Origin: Hyphomicrobiales bacterium
GTDB taxonomy: Bacteria; Pseudomonadota; Alphaproteobacteria; Rhizobiales; Xanthobacteraceae
Length of the DNA: 11,822 nucleotides
Direction of reading: 5' to 3'
NCBI GenBank assembly: GCA_021730825.1
Contig: JAKFYO010000177.1
Coordinates: 1-11,822 of the forward strand
Each line of letters opens with the position of its first letter. Position 1 is the stretch's first letter. Positions 5,837 to 11,822 of this stretch are shown in pieces. Made by a program: the position numbers and the translations under genes. The notes under the pieces were generated by a model. That model was not told the origin of the DNA and did no database searches. It saw only the letters and a program-made list of their open reading frames with translations.

Positions 5837-6412
5837 ATGTTCGGCATCGAAATTCGGAAAGAAAAGGCCACCGGCACGACGCGCGGCTTGCGCCGCCTGG
5901 TCGTTCGCTTCGGCCGCAAGAACGACGGCGCCGCGGCGGTCGAATTCGCGATCGTTGCCGTGCCGTTTATCGCGATGTTGTTCGCAATTATCGAACTCGC
6001 TCTCGTATTCTGGGCGGGTCAGGTGCTCGAGACGGCGGTACACGACACGAGCCGTTTGATCATGACCGGACAGGCGCAAAAGCAGAATTTCGATCAGACG
6101 CGTTTCAAACAGGAACTGTGCGCGCGTGTGCTCGGCTTGTTCAACTGCAATGCCGGTATGATCATCGACGTGCGTACATCGGGTGCTTTTGCGAGTGCAA
6201 ATCTCAGTAAGCCTACCTTCAAGCCGAACGGCTCGGTCGACGATACCGGCTTCCATTATCAAACCGGCGGCCCTGGAGACATCGTCGTCGTGCGTGTCAT
6301 GTACGAGTGGCCGCTCATTCTGCGTACCTTCGGACTGGATCTTGCCGACACGCCAAGCGGCAAGCGCCTCTTGATGTCCGCAGTCGCGTTCCGCAACGAG
6401 CCCTATCAATGA
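5837..6412 (+). CDS. TadE-like pseudopilin
   Basis: This 191-residue protein is of the TadE/TadG family, minor pilin-like proteins of the Tad pilus. A basic N-terminal segment ends in KNDG at 28-31, and a prepilin-like junction follows. Cleavage is expected after G31, leaving AAAVEFAIVAVPF with Glu36 at +5. A hydrophobic helix covers about 33-60. The rest (about 62-191) is a periplasmic domain with Cys95 and Cys104. The ATG at 5837 has no clear Shine-Dalgarno sequence, but no better start lies between it and the conserved motif. The TGA overlaps the next ATG as ATGA, so the two pseudopilins are probably translated together. CpaA is the likely processing enzyme. I cannot say with certainty which of the pair is the true TadE orthologue, so I give no symbol. 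Confidence 0.9.
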   Translation: MFGIEIRKEKATGTTRGLRRLVVRFGRKNDGAAAVEFAIVAVPFIAMLFAIIELALVFWAGQVLETAVHDTSRLIMTGQAQKQNFDQTRFKQELCARVLGLFNCNAGMIIDVRTSGAFASANLSKPTFKPNGSVDDTGFHYQTGGPGDIVVVRVMYEWPLILRTFGLDLADTPSGKRLLMSAVAFRNEPYQ

Positions 6413-7002
6413 GCCCGCTTACGCTCTCGGCATTTTTTGGTTCGCTGCGCGGAAAACTCGCAAGGTTTGCGCGCGACAGGCGCGGCGTTTCCGCCGTCGA
6501 GTTCGCGATAGTCTTGCCGTTTATGGCCGTGCTCTATCTGGGCGGCACCGCGATCACGCAGGCGATCATCGCCAAGCGCAAAGTCGTTCTCGTCGCGCAT
6601 ACCGTCGGTGATCTGGTTGCACGCGATAACAGCCTGACCAATGCGGAAGTCACCGCGATCTTCGATGCCGCAAAGGCCGTGTTCGCGCCAAACGCCTGGA
6701 ACAATCTGCTCAAGATCAAGATCACCAGCGTGAGAATCAACGCCGGCGGCACGGCGACCGTCGGCTGGGGCGCAGCCTTTCAGGACACCGCTCATGCGAC
6801 GAATTCGACCGTAGTTCTGCCGACCGGATTGAATACGCCGAACACCACGGTGATCTGGACTGAGGTGAGCTACAACTTCACCCCGACTATCGGCGGCGCT
6901 TTCACGGGCGGCACGCTAACGCTGACGGACCAGCTCTATATCCGTCCGCGACTCGTCACCTGCATCACCCGCGACACGGGCACGCTACAAGGCTGCTCCT
7001 GA
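6409..7002 (+). CDS. TadE/TadG-family pseudopilin
   Basis: The product has 197 residues and belongs to the same family as its upstream neighbour. A basic leader (KLARFARDRRG) ends at G26. VSAVEFAIVLPFMAVLYL follows, with Glu31 at +5, and a membrane helix covers about 28-54. The periplasmic part is rich in Thr, Ala and Gly, and two Cys (185 and 196) near the C-terminus may pair. The ATG at 6409 overlaps the upstream stop; the frame can be read from 6307, but those codons lie inside the upstream gene. The protein lacks the large von Willebrand-type domain of long TadG proteins, so it is a short TadE-like member. It ends nine bases from the converging mutase gene, within a hairpin. Confidence 0.9.
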   Translation: MSPLTLSAFFGSLRGKLARFARDRRGVSAVEFAIVLPFMAVLYLGGTAITQAIIAKRKVVLVAHTVGDLVARDNSLTNAEVTAIFDAAKAVFAPNAWNNLLKIKITSVRINAGGTATVGWGAAFQDTAHATNSTVVLPTGLNTPNTTVIWTEVSYNFTPTIGGAFTGGTLTLTDQLYIRPRLVTCITRDTGTLQGCS

Positions 7003-7020
7003 CCCTGCGGGTCAGATTTT
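6999..7020 (+). terminator. Compact hairpin spanning two convergent stop codons
   Basis: CTGACCC and GGGTCAG form a perfect seven-base-pair stem with a TGC loop, and ATTTT follows on the plus strand. The left arm contains the TGA of the pseudopilin (7000-7002) and the right arm the TGA of the mutase (7014-7012). On the plus strand it looks like a short intrinsic terminator. On the minus strand no T-run follows, so any stop in that direction would be weak. Confidence 0.55.
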
Positions 7021-8511
7021 CTGGTTGTATTCGCCGACTTCGGGATGGGTGCGGATCACCGTATCCAGCGCCTTGAACATTTCCTTCATGCGCGCTTCGG
7101 CGGCGGGGCTCTCTACGACTACGACGAGTTCCGGCTTATTCGACGACGCGCGGACAAGGCCCCAAGTGCCGTCTTCGACCGTTACACGGACGCCATTGAC
7201 GGTGACGAGATCGCGGATCGGTTGACCGGCAACTTTCTCGCCTTTCGCTTTTGCAGCTTCGAAGTGCTTCACGATTCTATCGACGATGTCGTACTTTTTC
7301 TCGTCGTCGCAATGCGGCGACATGGTCGGTGACTGCCAAGTGCGCGGCAACGCTTCGCGCAGATCCGACATTTTCTTATCCGGGTTGCGATCCAGCATTT
7401 CGCAGACCGCGATCGCAGACAAAATCCCGTCGTCATAGCCACGGCCGAAAGGCGGGCCGAAGAAGAAGTGGCCGGATTTCTCAAAGCCCGCGATCGCATT
7501 CAATTCGTTCGCGCGGCGCTTGATGTAGGAATGGCCGGTCTTCCAGAAATCGACCTTAACGCCGTTCTGCTTCAACACCGGATCGGTGAGCCAGAGGCCG
7601 GTCGACTTCACGTCGACGATAAACTGGCCGCCTTTGCCGCCCGCTGACATATCGCGCGCCAGCATCACGCCGACCTTGTCCGCGAAAATTTCTTCGCCCA
7701 GATTGTCCACGACACCACAGCGGTCGCCGTCGCCGTCGAAGGCAAGGCCGATATCCGCTTTGTGCGCGAGTACCGCGTCGCGCACGGCGTGCAGCATCTT
7801 CAGGTCTTCCGGATTCGGATTGTATTTCGGGAACGTGTGATCGAGCTCGGCATCTAACGGTACGACTTCGCAGCCGATGGCTTCCAGCACCTTCGGCGCA
7901 AAGGCGCCGGCAGTACCGTTGCCGCAGGCGGCGATCACTTTAAGTTTGCGCTTGAGCTTCGGGCGCTTGGCAAGATCGGCCATATAGCGCTCGGCGAAGC
8001 CCGGAATGAATTTGTAGGTGCCGCCGTCGCGCGCCTTGGATTTCGCTTCGAGCACGATCTCTTTCAGGCGGCCCATTTCGTCGGGGCCGAAGGTGAGCGG
8101 GCGCGCAGCACCCATCTTCACGCCGGTCCAGCCGTTGTCGTTATGCGAGGCGGTGACCATCGCAACACATGGGCAGTCGAGTTCGAACTGGGCGAAATAG
8201 GCCATCGGCGAAAGCGCGAGACCCACGTCGTGCACGCGCATGCCGCCGGCCATCAGGCCAGTGGTGAGCGCTGCTTTCACCGACAGCGAGTAGCCCCGAA
8301 AGTCGTGGCCAACGACGATATCCGGACGGACGCCGAGTTCATGAAACAGCGTCGCCATGCCGAGACCCAGCGCCTGCACGCCGATCAGGTTGATTTCTTT
8401 TTCCAGCAACCAGCGCGCGTCGTATTCGCGAAAGCCGGTTGGCTTCACCAGCGGGGTCGATTCATACTCGTAGGTATTCGGCGCGATCGCGGCTTTCGGC
8501 TTGGGAAACAT
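7012..8511 (-). CDS. Phosphomannomutase/phosphoglucomutase (alpha-D-phosphohexomutase)
   Basis: The 499-residue protein is a complete alpha-D-phosphohexomutase, a cytoplasmic enzyme that moves phosphate between C6 and C1 of mannose or glucose to feed nucleotide-sugar and polysaccharide synthesis. The active-site loop TASHNDNGWTG has the phosphoserine at S122. The metal-binding loop DGDGDR is at 259-264. The sugar-recognition loop FEKSGH (343-348) and the C-terminal phosphate-binding loop RASSNKPEL (454-462) are both present. Length fits the bacterial PMM/PGM group (ManB/AlgC-like); substrate preference cannot be read from sequence, so I give no symbol. The family loop is normally GExSGH and here has Phe in place of Gly. 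The ATG at 8511 has only a weak GGA upstream. It converges on the pseudopilin operon, so it is probably not part of the pilus system, though it could supply sugars for surface polysaccharide. Confidence 0.93.
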   Translation of the reverse strand: MFPKPKAAIAPNTYEYESTPLVKPTGFREYDARWLLEKEINLIGVQALGLGMATLFHELGVRPDIVVGHDFRGYSLSVKAALTTGLMAGGMRVHDVGLALSPMAYFAQFELDCPCVAMVTASHNDNGWTGVKMGAARPLTFGPDEMGRLKEIVLEAKSKARDGGTYKFIPGFAERYMADLAKRPKLKRKLKVIAACGNGTAGAFAPKVLEAIGCEVVPLDAELDHTFPKYNPNPEDLKMLHAVRDAVLAHKADIGLAFDGDGDRCGVVDNLGEEIFADKVGVMLARDMSAGGKGGQFIVDVKSTGLWLTDPVLKQNGVKVDFWKTGHSYIKRRANELNAIAGFEKSGHFFFGPPFGRGYDDGILSAIAVCEMLDRNPDKKMSDLREALPRTWQSPTMSPHCDDEKKYDIVDRIVKHFEAAKAKGEKVAGQPIRDLVTVNGVRVTVEDGTWGLVRASSNKPELVVVVESPAAEARMKEMFKALDTVIRTHPEVGEYNQKI

Positions 8512-8603
8512 CTAGAATTCCGTGCTGGCACAACCCGGCGGACGCCGGCTGGGCAAGCGATCTAGCACGAAAGCGGGCGGATTTAAGTAGCGGCTTCTTG
8601 TTT

Positions 8604-8652
8604 GAGCATAATCTTATCCGAAAACCGGTGCCCACTTTTCGGGATTATGCTC
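8604..8652. repeat. Rhizobiales-type dispersed palindromic repeat (REP-like)
   Basis: The outer arms GAGCATAAT (8604-8612) and ATTATGCTC (8644-8652) pair over nine bases. The inner arms CCGAAAA (8618-8624) and TTTTCGG (8636-8642) pair over seven, with an 11-base loop CCGGTGCCCAC. I recognise the pattern GAGCATNAT...CCGAAAACCGG...ACTTTTCGG...ATNATGCTC as an abundant intergenic palindrome of Rhizobiales genomes, from memory only. Its last base is also the last base of the protease stop codon, so it may cap that mRNA. Confidence 0.7.
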
Positions 8653-9224
8653 TAGCGCTCGAGTTCGAGGACGCCCTTCTTGAACTCGAAACGGGCGAGG
8701 CGCTTTAGAAAGCTCATGCCCAAGAGGTTCTGGCCGAGTGCGCCTTCGTCCAGCACCATGGCTTCTACATTCTCGATCTGGATCGACCCGACGCGAACCG
8801 AGCGCAGCGTCACGCGCTTCGCCCGCGCGGTGCCGTTCGCCGTGCTAACCTTGATATCGAAGCGGTCGGTCGGCGTGATCAGGCCCAGCGCGCGGGCATC
8901 TTCGTAGCGCAGCGCAATCAAGGTCGCGCCGGTATCGACGATGGCGCGGAAACGGCGGCCGTTGAAATCGACCTCGGATACGTAATGGCCGGAACGATCC
9001 GACCGGATGCGGACATAACCGCCGGCGTCGTTGTCCTTGGCTGTCGATTCTACCTGAACAGGCTCGCTCTGCTGAAACGCCAAAAACGCGTCGCGGCCAC
9101 GGCGCATCAGGTCCTGTGCCTGATCCGGCGCATAGACCGAAAGCGCGATGAAGCCCGCGGCAACGAGAAGGAGAAATCGAAACATCAGAGAAACCCTGCG
9201 TGCGCGATCTTCGCGCGAAGCCAT
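8652..9224 (-). CDS. Membrane-anchored retropepsin-like aspartic protease (clan AA, TIGR02281-like)
   Basis: The 190-residue protein has an N-terminal membrane segment (about 15-30) and a linker. A single retropepsin-like domain covers about 70-190, with the catalytic signature IVDTGATLIAL (D97-T-G-A-T101) and a late hydrophobic motif NLLGMSFLKRL (166-176). One copy of the DTG motif means it should act as a dimer, like retropepsins; the domain would lie in the periplasm. This fits the proteobacterial TIGR02281 family of predicted aspartic proteases, whose substrates are not known to me. Met14 (ATG at 9185) is an alternative start that puts the membrane helix right at the N-terminus; an AGGG precedes it, so it may be the real one. 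The gene follows hrpB by 58 bases with no terminator visible, suggesting co-transcription. Confidence 0.85.
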   Translation of the reverse strand: MASREDRARRVSLMFRFLLLVAAGFIALSVYAPDQAQDLMRRGRDAFLAFQQSEPVQVESTAKDNDAGGYVRIRSDRSGHYVSEVDFNGRRFRAIVDTGATLIALRYEDARALGLITPTDRFDIKVSTANGTARAKRVTLRSVRVGSIQIENVEAMVLDEGALGQNLLGMSFLKRLARFEFKKGVLELER

Positions 9225-9282
9225 GAGAAGCCCGTTAACGCGAAGTAGATGGGCACGATTGCGGCTTTTTCAATAAACCCGA

Positions 9283-11766
9283 TCAAGTTCCGCGTGGCTT
9301 GGCGCGCCGCGTCGGTGCGGCGGAAGCCGGATCGTCCGGCCAGGCGTGCCTCGGATAACGTCCGCGCATTTCCTTTTTCACATCGGCCCAGGAGCCACGC
9401 CAGAACGCAGGCAAATCCTTTGTTACCTGGATCGGACGGCCGGCAGGCGAGAGCAGCGAGAGTACCAAGGGGATTCGTCCGGCAGCGACGGAAGGGTGCT
9501 TTGAGAGCCCGAACAATTCCTGCACTTTGACGGAGATAGTCGGACCGGCCTCCGCGGCATAATCGATTGCTAGCTCCGAGCCGGTAGGCGCGTTGAAACG
9601 ATCCGGCGCTTCTCTGTCGAGACGCCGCGCGAGATCGTGCGGGAGCAGCGCATGCAGCGCATTCGAAACATCGCCGGCGGAAATTTCATTCAGTGAGGTT
9701 TTCCCGGCAAGGAAAGGCGCAAGCCACGTCTCGATACTTTGCGCGAGTGCTTGCGGCGACAGGTCAGGCCATTCTTCACCTTCGGCTTTGCGGATAAAGC
9801 GAACACGCTCCAGCCAACGCTCTGCGGCGGGAGAAAAAGAAAGCGCATCAATGCCGAGCGAAGCAATGCCTAGCGCCAATGCTTTCGCGATTTCATCGCT
9901 CGCCTGCACCTTCAGCGGACGCTCGCTTAAAATCAGCGACATATATTTTCTCGCAGCACGACCACGGACTGCGCGCGACTTAATATCGAATACGGATTCT
10001 TCGGTTTGCGTGATCCTGCCTGCGAAGCGAGACAAGATCTCCGCTTCGCTGATTTTCGCGGCAAGCAGAACGCGGCCTTCCTGTGCTGCACCCGCGATTT
10101 CAGCAACGGCAAGGTACTCTTCGCGCGAAAGTGCGTTTGTAAGCTCGACTTTCGCGCCGCGCCCGTTCGCAAGCAAAAATGCGCCCCCGCGCTCGGCGCG
10201 AAGCTTTGCGATGCGGTCGGGATAAGCGAGCGCAAGCAGGCTCCCGGCATTGGTGGAAGCAGCCTCGCGGATTTTTCCGCCGGCGGACTCAGCCCAGCGC
10301 CTCGCAAGATTGCGCGCCTCTTCGCCACGCCGCGACTTGTCGCGGCGAAATTCGGCGATGCGATGGGAAAGATCGGTATCGTTGCCGCCGAGCCCGCGCT
10401 CTGAAATCACGGCGGCGATTTCTGCGGCGAGCAGCGCATTGTCTTCTTCGGCGGCTGCGCAGATCATCGCGGCAAGACGCGGGTGCAGCGGAAGTTTCGC
10501 AAGCTTCTTGCCAAGCGTTGTAATGGCCCCGGCTTCATCGATGGCGCCAAGCGACATCAGTAACGATTTCGCTTCGCTGATGGCGGAGGCAGGCGGTACA
10601 TCCATCCAAGCCAGCGTCATCGGATCGCGCACGCCCCACTGCGCGAGATCGAGCACCAAGCTTGTGAGATCGGCGGCAAGAATTTCGGGGGTTGCGAAGG
10701 GAAGCAGGCTCCGCGCCTGTTCTTCGTCCCACAAGCGATAGCAAACGCCGGGCTCGGTGCGGCCGGCGCGGCCGCGGCGCTGATCGGCCGAGGCGCGAGA
10801 AACACGCACGGTTTCAAGACGCGTCAATCCAAGGTCCGGCTCGAAGCGCGGTACGCGCGCGAGGCCGGAGTCGACGACTACGCGCACACCTTTAATCGTG
10901 ATCGAGGTTTCCGCAATCGAGGTCGCGAGCACGATCTTGCGGCGCCCGGCTGGCGACGGCTCAATCGCTTTATCCTGTACTTCACTGTCGAGTGCGCCGT
11001 AGAGCGGGACGATATCGATGGCTTTGTCGCGGATACGTTCGGAAAGAAAATCCGCGGTGCGGCGGATTTCGCCGACGCCGGGCAAGAACGCGAGCAGCGA
11101 GCTTTCTTCGTTCAATGCGACTTTCGCAAGCGCATCCGCCATTTCCTGATGGATCGGCATGCGCGAGTCGCGGCCGAGATATTTTGTCTCGACAGGATAA
11201 GCGCGGCCCTCGCTTTCGATGACCGGCGCTTCACCAAGGAGCTTCGCGACCCGCGCGCCGTCTAGCGTCGCGGACATCACAAGAATGCGAAGATCGTCGC
11301 GAAGCCCGCGTTGCGCGTCGAGCGCGAGCGCCAAGCCAAGATCGGCATCCAATGATCGCTCATGGAATTCGTCGAAGACGACGGCGGCAATGTCTTTCAA
11401 CTCTGGATCGTCAAGCACGAGCCGCGTGAAGATGCCCTCGGTGATCATTTCGATCCGGGTTTTGGCGCTTACCTTCGATCCGAAACGCACGCGCAGGCCG
11501 ACCGTGTCGCCGAGCCTCTCGTTGATCGAATTCGCCATGAACTGGGCTGCGGCTCGCGCCGCGATCCGGCGCGGTTCCAGAACGAGAATTTTCCGGCCCG
11601 CGACCCAAGGCTCGTTAAGAAGTGCCAGCGGCACGCGCGTGGTTTTGCCGGCACCGGGCGGCGCCACGAGCACGGCGGCATTGCGCGCAAGCAAGCCGTC
11701 CTTCAACGCAGGAAGCGCTTCATCGACCGGAAAGGCGCCGCTCAACGGTTCTCGTGGTGAATTCAT
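9283..11766 (-). CDS. hrpB: ATP-dependent helicase HrpB (DEAH-type)
   Basis: This full-length, 827-residue superfamily 2 helicase matches HrpB. Motifs appear in order: Walker A APPGAGKTTR (35-44), motif Ia LEPRRIAARA (63-72), motif II DEFH (132-135; HrpB commonly has Phe here, not Ala), motif III SAT (165-167), motif V ATSIAETSIT (281-290), and motif VI QRRGRAGR (329-336). The C-terminal half carries the HrpB-specific region and the typical ending KKEMRGRYPRHAWPDDP followed by a basic tail with PTRRAKPRG. The role is uncertain in most bacteria; related DEAH helicases process RNA. The ATG at 11766 gives the expected N-terminus (about 30 residues before Walker A), though no strong ribosome binding site is visible. 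It is followed by the aspartic protease gene. Upstream, 11767-11822 shows nothing definable. Confidence 0.96.
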   Translation of the reverse strand: MNSPREPLSGAFPVDEALPALKDGLLARNAAVLVAPPGAGKTTRVPLALLNEPWVAGRKILVLEPRRIAARAAAQFMANSINERLGDTVGLRVRFGSKVSAKTRIEMITEGIFTRLVLDDPELKDIAAVVFDEFHERSLDADLGLALALDAQRGLRDDLRILVMSATLDGARVAKLLGEAPVIESEGRAYPVETKYLGRDSRMPIHQEMADALAKVALNEESSLLAFLPGVGEIRRTADFLSERIRDKAIDIVPLYGALDSEVQDKAIEPSPAGRRKIVLATSIAETSITIKGVRVVVDSGLARVPRFEPDLGLTRLETVRVSRASADQRRGRAGRTEPGVCYRLWDEEQARSLLPFATPEILAADLTSLVLDLAQWGVRDPMTLAWMDVPPASAISEAKSLLMSLGAIDEAGAITTLGKKLAKLPLHPRLAAMICAAAEEDNALLAAEIAAVISERGLGGNDTDLSHRIAEFRRDKSRRGEEARNLARRWAESAGGKIREAASTNAGSLLALAYPDRIAKLRAERGGAFLLANGRGAKVELTNALSREEYLAVAEIAGAAQEGRVLLAAKISEAEILSRFAGRITQTEESVFDIKSRAVRGRAARKYMSLILSERPLKVQASDEIAKALALGIASLGIDALSFSPAAERWLERVRFIRKAEGEEWPDLSPQALAQSIETWLAPFLAGKTSLNEISAGDVSNALHALLPHDLARRLDREAPDRFNAPTGSELAIDYAAEAGPTISVKVQELFGLSKHPSVAAGRIPLVLSLLSPAGRPIQVTKDLPAFWRGSWADVKKEMRGRYPRHAWPDDPASAAPTRRAKPRGT

Positions 11767-11822
11767 TCTTAATGGGTTCGCTAAAATCGTCCGCGAAATA
11801 GCCGTTGCACCATAGCCGGTCA

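Noticed and set aside
5786..6409. A 207-codon open frame on the minus strand opposite the first pseudopilin
   Set aside because: It is the shadow of a clear TadE-like gene and has no recognisable domain.
9225..9282. Possible terminator or small gene between hrpB and the protease
   Set aside because: No stable stem followed by a T-run is visible on the minus strand, and no open frame with a ribosome binding site fits.

Overview
This window is chromosomal DNA of an alphaproteobacterium, most likely a member of the Rhizobiales (Hyphomicrobiales). The evidence is a Caulobacter/Rhizobium-type Cpa/Tad pilus locus, a Rhizobiales-style dispersed palindromic repeat, CtrA-box-like sequences and moderately GC-rich coding with normal alphaproteobacterial codon use. 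I cannot name the genus. I saw no mobile element, CRISPR array, tRNA or rRNA.

Positions 1-7002 are one half of a tad (tight adherence, Flp pilus) locus arranged around a divergent intergenic region at about 4949-5254. The minus strand carries, in transcription order: a 54-residue Flp pilin with its own intrinsic terminator; the prepilin peptidase cpaA; and cpaB, cpaC, cpaD and cpaE. The last is cut by the left edge of the window, and cpaF and tadB/tadC are probably beyond it. The plus strand carries a small secreted protein consisting of a free-standing secretin N-domain, followed by two TadE/TadG-type pseudopilins whose ATG and TGA overlap. Together these make a type IVc pilus. CpaA would process the pilin and both pseudopilins. 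CpaC is the outer-membrane secretin, CpaD a lipoprotein partner, CpaB a periplasmic/inner-membrane partner, and CpaE a MinD-like localisation ATPase.

Positions 7012-11766 hold three minus-strand housekeeping genes: a phosphomannomutase/phosphoglucomutase, a membrane-anchored retropepsin-like aspartic protease (DTGAT motif) and the DEAH-type helicase HrpB. The mutase converges on the second pseudopilin, and one compact hairpin spans both stop codons. A palindromic repeat lies between the mutase and the protease and touches the protease stop codon.

Most of the window is recognisable, conserved material and I found no wholly new system. The points most worth a second look are regulatory: two hairpins in the pilin leader, one of which contains the Shine-Dalgarno sequence; single-mismatch CtrA-like boxes at similar distances upstream of cpaB and of the first pseudopilin; the stop-spanning convergent hairpin; and the stand-alone secretin N-domain protein. 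Several starts were revised from the longest reading frame on the basis of ribosome binding sites (cpaD, cpaA and the N-domain protein). The 54-residue pilin gene was read directly from the sequence.
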